Of a stretch of DNA of 6,837 bases, positions 1 through 6,322 are shown in pieces. The notes below the pieces were generated by a model that searched no databases, was not told where the DNA came from, and was given only the letters and a program-made list of their open reading frames with translations. This DNA comes from Gammaproteobacteria bacterium. Its GTDB lineage: Bacteria > Pseudomonadota > Gammaproteobacteria > Tenderiales > Tenderiaceae. The stretch lies in NCBI GenBank assembly GCA_024276775.1, contig JAJRWO010000149.1, forward strand, positions 1-6,837, written 5' to 3'. Made by a program: the position numbers and the translations under genes. The first letter of the stretch is position 1; each line of letters starts with the position of its first letter.

Positions 1-233
1 CAACAGCCCGAACCTATCAAACAGGCGACATCACCAATGTCACCACTCGCCCCAAGTACATCATTGAGCTGGTGGGGGAAATTGGCTCAAACAACGACAT
101 AAACATTAGCGGTGGTTATGACGATTCATCCGGTTTAAGCAACATTAACGGCTTTCGTATTACAGCCAAAGGCACCGGCGGCTCTAATAGCACCATCACG
201 CTGTTACAAACTTATTACACCAAAGCTTTCTAA
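1..233 (+). CDS. pilX: PilX-type minor pilin, C-terminal part only (5' end outside window)
   Basis: An open frame enters from the left edge (first whole codon at position 3) and ends at TAA 231-233, leaving 76 residues. Near the end it reads RPKYIIELVGE, then FRITAKGTGGS, then ITLLQTYY. A 'PRY-IE' strand followed by 'RITA+GxGGS...LQS' is the usual C-terminus of PilX, the T4P minor pilin that with PilV and PilW carries PilY1 at the fibre tip. The next gene, 38 bp on, is pilY1, the normal neighbour of pilX. The N-terminal prepilin signal lies outside the window, so the call rests on the C-terminal motif and context. It differs from the second PilX at 6319-6831 in both the core motif (TAKGTGGS against TARGANQA) and the tail. 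Confidence 0.85.
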   Translation, partial: TARTYQTGDITNVTTRPKYIIELVGEIGSNNDINISGGYDDSSGLSNINGFRITAKGTGGSNSTITLLQTYYTKAF

Positions 234-259
234 CTCTATTCAAACCGACAAAAATGACC

Positions 260-264
260 GGGAG
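260..264 (+). promoter_or_regulatory. Ribosome binding site that fixes the pilY1 start
   Basis: GGGAG lies 7 nt before the ATG at 272. The in-frame ATG at 254 has no purine-rich sequence ahead of it and would put the charged stretch MTGRST before the signal peptide. The start at 272 is therefore preferred. Confidence 0.75.
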
Positions 265-271
265 AAGCACC

Positions 272-3200
272 ATGAAATTTAGCCATTATACAATCAAACA
301 AGACCTGTCGGTAACCGCCTGCGCCATGACTCTCGCACTATTTCAGGCCCAGGCCTTTGCCGCACCCGGCACCCTGTCTGACCAACCACTCTATGTTGGC
401 CCCGCCGTTGAACCCAACGTCTTCCTGCTCACTGATGATTCAGGCAGTATGGACTGGGAAATCCTCACTGCAAGTGGGGGTATTTTTTCCGGTACACAAC
501 CTAACGGCACCAACCCGGCTAGTGCTGGTGGCGTCAAACACCGTGATAGCAACGATGATGGCTCAGCAAACTGTAATTTTGCCGACTCATATTCTGGGGT
601 AGGTTATATCTACATTGTTGAATTTGGCAGCAACACCTATGGTGATGGCCCTACTGACTGTAACACCGCCGACGATGAAGCTTGGCGCATACGCAGCAGC
701 GCCTTTAATCTGCTTTATTTTGATCCAACCAAAATCTACGAACCATGGGAGGGGGTGAATATCAATGGCACTGCCTATGGCGACATTGATATCAGCAATG
801 CCCCTGACAACCCTTACGATCCAGGTGAGACCATCGATTTAACCCAACACAACTCCAACTGGCTTGGTGGCACAAATCGTAGTTCCGCTGACCGGGATAG
901 TGACAACATTGACGATGGCTTTCGTTATTACACTTGGACAGACAACGATAATGACGGCCTGTTTGATAATGGTGAAGAAACCGAGTTTTTGATCAAAGAT
1001 CAAGATGCCACCACCCAACAGAACTTCGCCAACTGGTTTAGCTACCATCGTAGCCGTGAGTTTGTGGCCAAATATGCACTCAGCAAATCCATCGTCGACC
1101 TGAGCGCCGTCCGAATGGGCTACGGTACAATCAACGACAACAACGACGTTAGAATTGAAATTGCCTCTATCAATCTTGACCCTGCCGTGGGCAACAAAAA
1201 GGCCTTGTTTGACAAACTCTTTTCAACTCACTCTAGCGACGGTACACCGTTGCGCATAAGCCTCAGAAATGTTGGCCGATATTTTGATTACGTTAACGAC
1301 AGTTTTTTTGGTAACACAAACAGTTACACTAACCCCATTTTGTCTGCCGCTGACTACGGAATGTGCCAAAAAAATGTCACTATTTTAATGACCGACGGTT
1401 ATTATAACGGTGCCAACCCTAACGTGGGTAATGCCGATGCCAACACCTCCAACCCCTTTGATGGCGGCGATTATGCTGACGCTCGCACAAACACATTGGC
1501 CGATGTGGCCATGCACTATTACAAAAGAGACCTTGCTTCATCCTTGGTCAACAAAGTCCCCACAACCAGCACAGACAGCGCAACACACCAACACATGAAC
1601 ACTTTCACTGTTGCCTTTGGTGTCACCGGCACATTGGATCCAACAGGCACCAAAACACCCGCAGACGCTTCTGACACCGAGCCATCTGATCCCGGTTTTG
1701 CCTGGCCAAACCCATTCAATGGAAATAGAGAAAAAATCGATGACCTGTGGCATACCGCCTTCAATGGCCGCGGTGAGTTTTTCAGTGCCCAAAACCCAAC
1801 CACCCTGGTGAATGCACTTAAAACCGCCATTAGTACCGCAGCCAAAGGTAACAGCGCCGCTGCCGCTGTCGCCTTTAACACCTCTTCCCTAACCGCCAAC
1901 TCAGTGATTTATCTAGCCAAATTCGACCCATCAAAAAACTGGAAGGGTGAACTAACCTCAACAGCTCTAAATGCAGATGGCAGCATCGCCGCCAGCGCAA
2001 CCTGGAATGCGGGCGATCAATTAACCACCAACGATGAGGCCAACCGCGTTATCTGGACCTACAGAAAAGATACCCAAACAGGCGTTGCCTTCAAAATCCT
2101 AACGGATTTATCAACGACACAACAAAATGATCTCAACATGGGGACATTAACTGCCGACGGCAATGGCCAGGCACGGATTGATTATCTGCGTGGCGATACA
2201 TCTAACGAGTCTAGTGGACTGAACTTTCGCGACCGAACTAATATCCTCGGCGACATTATCAACTCAAACCCTGTTTATGTTGGCAAGCCCCAATCCAACC
2301 GTCCGAATAAAACTCCCTTCGGTCCAGGCACACCCGGAAAGCTTTATTCTGATTTTGCCAGCGCGTATAAAGACAGAGATGGCATCATCTACGTGGGTGC
2401 CAACGATGGCATGCTGCATGGTTTCAGTGAATCTACGGGTGAAGAGGTCATGGCCTATGTACCCAACGCCCTCTTTGACGATTCACCCGGCAAAGGCCTG
2501 CACTATCTAACTGACCCTGCCTACTCACATCGTTATTATGTTGATCTTAGCCCAACCGTGGCGGATGTTTACCTAAACTCTTCTGCCTGGAAAACCCTGC
2601 TGGTGGGTGGCTTGCGCGCTGGTGGCCGCGGCATCTTTGCTCTCGATATCACCTATCGCACAAATTCTGCTGCCAGCAACCCTTACACCGATGCCAACGC
2701 CGCCAGCAAGGTGCTGTGGGAATTTGATAGCAGTGATAACTCTAATCTGGGTTACACCTTTGCCAAGCCCACCATCACCATGATGGAAAATAATAAATGG
2801 GCAGTCATCTTCGGTAACGGCTACAACAGCGACGATGGTGAGGCATCCTTGTTCATCCTCTATATTGATGAAGGTCTGGATGGTACATGGTCCGCAAACG
2901 ACTACATAGAGATCAAAACAGGTGTCGGCACCAGTGGCTCCAAAAATGGTCTGTCAACCCCTGCCCTTATCGACACTGATGGCAATGGCCAGACAGATCG
3001 CGTTTATGCCGGTGACCTGGAAGGCAACCTATGGGCCTTTGATCTCAGCGCCACTAACTCAAACCAATGGAAAGTTGCCTACAAAACGGGCAGCACGCCT
3101 AAACCATTATTTACCGCCACTGATGCCAGCAATAATCCACAACCCATTACCTCAAAACCAATTGCCTCCACCCAGGGAGTCAGCGTGCCCGGAAGCCCAA

Positions 3201-3796
3201 CGCCTAATTTAATGGTGTTTTTTGGCACAGGCCAGTTCATCGTAGACAGCGATAAAACCTCCACCAGTGATCAAAGCTTTTACGGTATCTGGGATAATGG
3301 CAGCCAAGCACTTGATAGGAGCGACCTTACCAAGCAGGCCATTATTGAAAATGGTTCCACCCGAACCACCAATAAACCGCCCACTACAATTCCATATGAC
3401 AACACACATAACGGCTGGTACCACGACCTGCCAAGTACGGGCGAACGCATGGTAGTTAATCCCAAATTACGTGGTAAATTTGTCTTCTACAACACCCTAA
3501 TTCCGGGCACCGATTTATGTCAGCCAAATGGCTTCAGCTGGTCAATGGCGGTCAAACAATCTGATGGTGCCATGTCTGATTCACCTATTTTTGATACCAA
3601 TGGTGATGGTGAAGTTGATGCCGATGACGTGCAAACTGCGGGATTTTCAACAGAAAACATCATTGGCGAAACCAGTTTTCTTGGTGGCAATATGTATTTC
3701 CAGGATGCTAATGCCAACACTGGACAAGCACCCATTGGTGTTAACAATGACGAAAACACTGGTCGCATGTCCTGGCAAGAACTATTGGAAGAATAG
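272..3796 (+). CDS. pilY1: PilY1 / PilC-type type IV pilus tip adhesin and assembly factor
   Basis: This 1174-residue protein has the size usual for PilY1, which is exported, sits at the pilus tip on PilV/PilW/PilX, helps prime assembly, opposes retraction and can bind surfaces. A signal peptide has its hydrophobic core at about residues 12-30 and probable cleavage after AFA (A30). A VWA domain follows with MIDAS motif D55-x-S57-x-S59, the DGTPLR segment (T325) and the strand ILMTDGYYNG (D375). The C-terminal PilC-type beta-propeller starts near LGDIINSNPVYVG (about 659-671) and includes YVGANDGMLHGF and GGLRAGGRGIFALD. Calcium-loop candidates are DTDGNGQTD (901-909), where P. aeruginosa PilY1 has its calcium site, and DTNGDGEVDADD (1108-1119). 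Two more acidic loops lie in the N-terminal half (207-215 and 224-235). The end GRMSWQELLEE fits the family. The frame is intact. It is preceded by pilX and followed after 36 bp by a PilY2-position gene. Confidence 0.95.
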   Translation: MKFSHYTIKQDLSVTACAMTLALFQAQAFAAPGTLSDQPLYVGPAVEPNVFLLTDDSGSMDWEILTASGGIFSGTQPNGTNPASAGGVKHRDSNDDGSANCNFADSYSGVGYIYIVEFGSNTYGDGPTDCNTADDEAWRIRSSAFNLLYFDPTKIYEPWEGVNINGTAYGDIDISNAPDNPYDPGETIDLTQHNSNWLGGTNRSSADRDSDNIDDGFRYYTWTDNDNDGLFDNGEETEFLIKDQDATTQQNFANWFSYHRSREFVAKYALSKSIVDLSAVRMGYGTINDNNDVRIEIASINLDPAVGNKKALFDKLFSTHSSDGTPLRISLRNVGRYFDYVNDSFFGNTNSYTNPILSAADYGMCQKNVTILMTDGYYNGANPNVGNADANTSNPFDGGDYADARTNTLADVAMHYYKRDLASSLVNKVPTTSTDSATHQHMNTFTVAFGVTGTLDPTGTKTPADASDTEPSDPGFAWPNPFNGNREKIDDLWHTAFNGRGEFFSAQNPTTLVNALKTAISTAAKGNSAAAAVAFNTSSLTANSVIYLAKFDPSKNWKGELTSTALNADGSIAASATWNAGDQLTTNDEANRVIWTYRKDTQTGVAFKILTDLSTTQQNDLNMGTLTADGNGQARIDYLRGDTSNESSGLNFRDRTNILGDIINSNPVYVGKPQSNRPNKTPFGPGTPGKLYSDFASAYKDRDGIIYVGANDGMLHGFSESTGEEVMAYVPNALFDDSPGKGLHYLTDPAYSHRYYVDLSPTVADVYLNSSAWKTLLVGGLRAGGRGIFALDITYRTNSAASNPYTDANAASKVLWEFDSSDNSNLGYTFAKPTITMMENNKWAVIFGNGYNSDDGEASLFILYIDEGLDGTWSANDYIEIKTGVGTSGSKNGLSTPALIDTDGNGQTDRVYAGDLEGNLWAFDLSATNSNQWKVAYKTGSTPKPLFTATDASNNPQPITSKPIASTQGVSVPGSPTPNLMVFFGTGQFIVDSDKTSTSDQSFYGIWDNGSQALDRSDLTKQAIIENGSTRTTNKPPTTIPYDNTHNGWYHDLPSTGERMVVNPKLRGKFVFYNTLIPGTDLCQPNGFSWSMAVKQSDGAMSDSPIFDTNGDGEVDADDVQTAGFSTENIIGETSFLGGNMYFQDANANTGQAPIGVNNDENTGRMSWQELLEE

Positions 3797-3832
3797 AGCA
3801 TAATAGACTTTAACAACTAACGGGATAAAACC

Positions 3833-4171
3833 ATGATACCAAAGACATTGACATTTTCGATATTACTTTTCTTGCTTATGCTACCGTTTACTCTCTGGGC
3901 AGCATCAACAGGCGCATACCCAACAACATTTAGCCACACCGGCCACATTGACCGGATTGATGCCGCAACAGGGGAAATAGTGATCAATGATACACTCATA
4001 TTACTGCCTACCTCGACGACTGTTCATAGACCTGCCAGAAAGTTCAGTTCCAGCCGAGACCTAAAAAAAGGCATGAAGGTTGGCTTTAGTAGTCACACAA
4101 TAAATGGAAAAAAAGCAATACAGGAAATATGGGTCTTCCCAAGCCATTGGGGGCTTAGCGAGCAAGAATAA
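3833..4171 (+). CDS. Small exported protein in the PilY2 position (PilY2-like)
   Basis: This 112-residue protein opens with a clear signal peptide: K4, then a hydrophobic stretch at about 6-22 ending LWA-A, with cleavage near residues 23-24. The mature part is about 88 residues, with a central segment GHIDRIDAATGEIVIND (37-53), then RDLKKGMKVGF (75-85), and finally IQEIWVFP (96-103). This pattern ('G-I--ID---G-I-I-D... L--GM-V... I--IWV-P') suggests a small beta-barrel. It matches my recollection of PilY2, a small T4P biogenesis protein encoded between pilY1 and pilE in Pseudomonas. Position, size and export all agree, but the family was not checked, so no symbol is given. It has no cysteines, no prepilin signal and no later membrane segment, so it is probably periplasmic. 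A weak CGGGA Shine-Dalgarno at 3821-3825 precedes the ATG by 7 nt. The gene looks somewhat more A+T-rich than its neighbours. Confidence 0.75.
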   Translation: MIPKTLTFSILLFLLMLPFTLWAASTGAYPTTFSHTGHIDRIDAATGEIVINDTLILLPTSTTVHRPARKFSSSRDLKKGMKVGFSSHTINGKKAIQEIWVFPSHWGLSEQE

Positions 4172-4215
4172 GAATCGATCTATAACCACTAAAATTATTA
4201 TAAAGGCCAGGCGTT

Positions 4216-4611
4216 ATGAGTAGAAAAAAACCAGCAGGCTTCAGCCTCATCGAACTAATGATCGTTGTCGCCATCATCGGCATCATCGCCGCCATTGCCT
4301 ACCCCAGTTATCAGAACCAGGTGCTCAAAAGCAAGCGCACCGACGGTCATTCAAAAATCATGGATGCCATGGCACGGCAAGAACGTTATTTTTCTGAAAA
4401 CAATACCTATACCGATGACATGACCGATTTGGGTTACGACGCCGACCCGGTAGAGTCCGATAATGAACATTACGAGATCGATGGCGACGTGTGTGGCGTA
4501 GCCATCGGCATTGACCAATGCGTAAAACTCACTGCCACCGCTCAAGGGGGCCAGGCAGTTGATGGCGATCTGACCCTGGACAGCACCAACGCCAAAACGG
4601 GTAACTGGTAA
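4216..4611 (+). CDS. pilE: PilE-type type IV minor pilin
   Basis: This 131-residue prepilin has a short basic leader, MSRKKPAG, cut by prepilin peptidase PilD before F9 (G|FSLIELM). The mature protein carries the hallmark Glu5 (E13 of the precursor), and the hydrophobic N-terminal helix runs to about residue 29, followed by YPSYQNQVLKSKR. That junction, the QERYFSENNTYT segment and the ending LTLDSTNAKTGNW are typical of the PilE/ComP-like minor pilins found after pilY1. C93 and C102 could form a small C-terminal disulfide loop. The globular part is rich in Asp and Glu. An AAGG element at 4203-4206 lies 9 nt before the ATG. In the family, PilE joins the minor-pilin tip complex to the major pilin shaft. 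It could instead be a major pilin of similar architecture, but its place after pilY1 and its acidic, short form favour the minor-pilin role. Confidence 0.9.
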   Translation: MSRKKPAGFSLIELMIVVAIIGIIAAIAYPSYQNQVLKSKRTDGHSKIMDAMARQERYFSENNTYTDDMTDLGYDADPVESDNEHYEIDGDVCGVAIGIDQCVKLTATAQGGQAVDGDLTLDSTNAKTGNW

Positions 4612-4640
4612 TACCGCCCTTGCACGACACCAATATTGAC

Positions 4641-4676
4641 ACCCCGGAGATCGACTGGCCAGTAGACCTTCCGGGT
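4641..4676 (+). repeat. Imperfect long inverted repeat with a palindromic core, 32 bp after pilE stop is its outer stem
   Basis: CCCGGA (4643-4648) pairs with TCCGGG (4670-4675), and the enclosed sequence has the perfect 10-bp palindrome ACTGGCCAGT at 4654-4663. In RNA this could fold as one long, interrupted hairpin. The sequence after it (TATTATACAATAAAG) is A/T-rich but has no T-run, so it is a weak terminator candidate. It may act in transcript processing or 3'-end protection, or be an operator. Confidence 0.5.
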
Positions 4677-4727
4677 ATTATACAATAAAGGTCATAAACA
4701 ACCTTTCATCGGCCAACCACTACCATT

Positions 4728-4748
4728 TGACCAGATTCAGCCTGGTCA
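4728..4748 (+). repeat. Perfect 7-bp inverted repeat with 7-nt spacer
   Basis: TGACCAG (4728-4734), the 7-nt spacer ATTCAGC, and CTGGTCA (4742-4748) form an exact 21-bp dyad 63 bp before the pilV start. It could be a dimeric regulator's operator or an RNA hairpin. No T-run follows. Its half-site CTGGTCA differs by one base from CTGGCCA inside the 4654-4663 palindrome, so the same protein could bind both sites. Confidence 0.55.
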
Positions 4749-4774
4749 GCCATTAATAAAGCCCTCCCTGTATG

Positions 4775-4788
4775 TTAGCATTCGCTAA
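4775..4788 (+). repeat. Short inverted repeat just upstream of pilV
   Basis: TTAGC (4775-4779), ATTC, then GCTAA (4784-4788) form a 5-bp stem with a 4-nt loop, 23 nt before the pilV ATG. In RNA this hairpin would sit next to the pilV initiation region, where no Shine-Dalgarno is visible. Short dyads of this size also occur by chance. Confidence 0.35.
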
Positions 4789-4811
4789 AGTTAACTAATG
4801 GCGACTGCTTT

Positions 4812-5327
4812 ATGCACGAGAATACAACACATGACCGCCAGACGGGTTTCAGTCTGATCGAAGTACTGGTCACCATGGTGGTGTTATCCGTGGGTCTGCT
4901 CGGCATTGCCGGCATGCAGGCCAGCGGCATGCGCAACAACCACGCCGCCTATACTAAAACCCAGGCCACCAATCTGGCCATGGACATGGCCGAACGCATC
5001 CGCGCCAACCCCCTGGGCCAGGCGGATTACGTTGGCTTTGATAGCGATAGCGAACAAGCACTTGCCAACCCAGACTGCATCGCCGCGGGTTGTACCCCAG
5101 CCCAACTGGCCGACTATGACCAATTTGAATGGAGCCAACCTTTCAACGCCAATACCAAACCCATCTTGCCCGCGGGTCAGGGTTTGATTACACAAGAGGT
5201 CGACGGTCGACTCACTATCACCATCCTCTGGCGTGAAGTGGCCTACGATGGCATGGCATTCAACGACTGTGGTATAGACGACCTGGCCGCTGACATGACC
5301 TGCTTGCAATTGAGCTTCCAACCATGA
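4812..5327 (+). CDS. pilV: PilV-type type IV minor pilin
   Basis: This 171-residue prepilin has leader MHENTTHDRQTG, cut before F13 (G|FSLIEVLV) with Glu5 of the mature protein at E17. The next segment, VLSVGLLGIAGMQASGMRNNHAAYTKTQATNLAMDMAERIRANP (split here as GLLGIAGMQASGMRNN and MAERIRANP), is the PilV signature, resembling 'GLLGLA-LQ...A--LA-DM-DRIRAN'. Four cysteines (C89, C94, C153, C164) could form two disulfides in the globular domain. PilV joins PilW, PilX and PilY1 in the tip priming complex. The ATG at 4812 has no clear Shine-Dalgarno, but an in-frame stop (TAG 4776-4778) and lack of other starts upstream leave it the best choice and it gives a proper leader. The stop TGA overlaps the pilW start by 4 bp (ATGA at 5324). 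Frames open on the opposite strand here are shadows of this gene. Confidence 0.92.
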   Translation: MHENTTHDRQTGFSLIEVLVTMVVLSVGLLGIAGMQASGMRNNHAAYTKTQATNLAMDMAERIRANPLGQADYVGFDSDSEQALANPDCIAAGCTPAQLADYDQFEWSQPFNANTKPILPAGQGLITQEVDGRLTITILWREVAYDGMAFNDCGIDDLAADMTCLQLSFQP

Positions 5328-6322
5328 TTCACCTAAAACGCAAACAACACGGTTTATCGCTCATCGAGCTGATGATTGCCATTGGTCTGAGTATGGTATT
5401 AACACTGGGTATTATCCAGATTTTCATCTCCAGCAAACAAACCAGCCAGGTTCAAAACGCATTGGGACGCTTGCAGGACAATGCCCGTTTTGCTCTCGAT
5501 CTGCTGGCCCATGATATTCGCATGGCCGGGCAATTGGGCTGTGACAGCAGTATTACCCCTGCCAATAACACCTCCCTAACCCCTTTTAACAACGGCATTA
5601 TGGGCTATGAAACGCCACCCGCGCTATCAATCGAATTAATCGTCGACCACGCCGGCAATCCCAGTAACGCCGATATTATTGCCGGCACCGACGCCATTGT
5701 CGTTATCAGTGCGGCCACCAACACCATTCCTGTCAGTCAGACAGCCTCAATCATCACGGCCGCCAATAATGGCGCCTTTGGGGGTATTGAAACAGGCGAA
5801 CCGCTTCTTATTAGTGACTGCAAAACAGCGGATATTTTTATTGCCAACAAAGCTGTTGACGACACCACCCTGAACACTAATTTTAACAACAATTATGCCA
5901 GTTTTTCACAACTTACCGCCCTCAATTACAAGGCTTATTACATTCGCGAAGACAATAACAACCGTAGAAATCTATATCGCTCCATCGTTAACCATAATGG
6001 AGGAGGAGCAGCAGCAGGCATTGATACCGAGCCACTGCTTGAAGGCGTTGAAAATATGCAGATTCTCTACGGTGAAGACATGAATGGCGATGGCAGTGCT
6101 ATCCGTTATGTTGATGCCGATAATGTTGGCAATATGAATAACGTCACCAGTGTTCGCATCCACTTATTACTGGCCACCCTTGAAGATAACCTGGCCAGCG
6201 AGCCTCAAAGTTACTGGTTTGCCGGGCAGCTCATTGTCCCTGCCGGTAACAGCGAAGACCGCCGTTTATTTCGCAGTTTTACCACCACCATTAAACTTCG
6301 TAACCAGGGAATGAATATATGA
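5324..6322 (+). CDS. pilW: PilW-type type IV minor pilin
   Basis: This 332-residue prepilin has leader MIHLKRKQHG, cut before L11 (G|LSLIELM) with mature Glu5 at E15. The segment LGRLQDNARFALDLLAHDIR with MAGQLGC (about 47-73) is the PilW signature 'RLQENARFAL-LL--DIR-AGY-GC'. Near the C-terminus, LLEGVENMQILYGEDMNGDG (238-257) and VRIHLLLAT (277-285) also match PilW. C73 and C166 are the only cysteines and could pair. PilW is a large minor pilin (GspJ-like position) that bridges PilV and PilX in the tip complex holding PilY1. There is no Shine-Dalgarno ahead of the ATG. The 4-bp overlap with pilV suggests translational coupling. One oddity is a GGGAAAG linker at residues 226-232, encoded by three GGA and three GCA codons in a row. 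Confidence 0.93.
   Translation: MIHLKRKQHGLSLIELMIAIGLSMVLTLGIIQIFISSKQTSQVQNALGRLQDNARFALDLLAHDIRMAGQLGCDSSITPANNTSLTPFNNGIMGYETPPALSIELIVDHAGNPSNADIIAGTDAIVVISAATNTIPVSQTASIITAANNGAFGGIETGEPLLISDCKTADIFIANKAVDDTTLNTNFNNNYASFSQLTALNYKAYYIREDNNNRRNLYRSIVNHNGGGAAAGIDTEPLLEGVENMQILYGEDMNGDGSAIRYVDADNVGNMNNVTSVRIHLLLATLEDNLASEPQSYWFAGQLIVPAGNSEDRRLFRSFTTTIKLRNQGMNI
5999..6016 (+). repeat. Trinucleotide run (GGA)3(GCA)3 inside pilW
   Basis: Six codons, GGA x3 then GCA x3, encode Gly-Gly-Gly-Ala-Ala-Ala in pilW just before the conserved LLEGVENMQILYG block. The GGAGGAGGAG part also looks like a strong Shine-Dalgarno, but the only near start is an out-of-frame TTG at 6021. A flexible linker or a slippage-prone tract is possible; three units each is short. 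Confidence 0.6.
6306..6310 (+). promoter_or_regulatory. Ribosome binding site for the second pilX
   Basis: AGGGA lies 8 nt before the ATG at 6319, within the end of pilW. It supports that start, which also gives a correct 6-residue prepilin leader, and shows that pilX can initiate on its own as well as by coupling. Confidence 0.65.

Larger units (their letters stand above)
4612..4811 (+). other. 200-bp intergenic region between the two minor-pilin clusters
   Basis: This is the only gap over 50 bp in the window. It contains three inverted repeats (listed separately) and no convincing gene or RNA family that I recognise. There is no hairpin followed by a T-run, so no classical Rho-independent terminator is visible. 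A TTGACA hexamer at 4636-4641 matches a sigma-70 -35 box exactly, but nothing resembling TATAAT lies 16-18 bp downstream. A TACAAT at 4681-4686 resembles a -10 box but lacks a good -35 partner. I saw no TGGCAC-N5-TTGC sigma-54 site. A promoter for the pilV cluster is plausible here but not identified. Confidence 0.6.

Noticed and set aside
254..271. Earlier pilY1 start at ATG 254
   Set aside because: No Shine-Dalgarno ahead of it, whereas GGGAG is well placed for the ATG at 272, which also gives a cleaner signal peptide.
1519..1899. 126-codon open frame on the - strand opposite pilY1
   Set aside because: Shadow of the pilY1 frame, which continues unbroken with family motifs on both sides. 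Low-complexity Ala/Val-rich product.
2189..2197. RGD tripeptide in PilY1 (R640-G641-D642)
   Set aside because: It lies in the stretch YLRGD before the propeller, which to my knowledge is a common sequence in this family. It is not placed next to the calcium loop as the integrin-binding RGD of P. aeruginosa PilY1 is, so host binding is not claimed.
2772..2786. CCATCA-CCA-TGATGG hairpin in pilY1
   Set aside because: Inside conserved coding sequence with a 3-nt loop and no T-run. No reason to give it a function.
2159..2992. 12-bp direct repeat GGCAATGGCCAG at 2159-2170 and 2981-2992
   Set aside because: Both copies encode the same short turn, DGNGQ, in pilY1. Shared codon choice explains it better than a repeat element.
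4636..4686. Sigma-70 promoter from TTGACA (4636) or TACAAT (4681)
   Set aside because: Neither hexamer has a partner at 16-18 bp spacing, so neither is called as a promoter.
4614..4688. Short open stretch after pilE (reads HDTNIDTPEIDW... to TAA)
   Set aside because: About 25 codons in a frame different from pilE, with no proper start or ribosome site and overlapping the inverted repeat. Probably chance.
5198..5211. Tandem GGTCGAC x2 in pilV
   Set aside because: Two 7-bp copies that encode ordinary residues (EVDGRL). Expected by chance at this length.
4884..5321. 145-codon open frame on the - strand opposite pilV
   Set aside because: It lies wholly within pilV, whose frame carries clear family motifs. 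Its translation shows no recognisable domain, and no ribosome site is visible.
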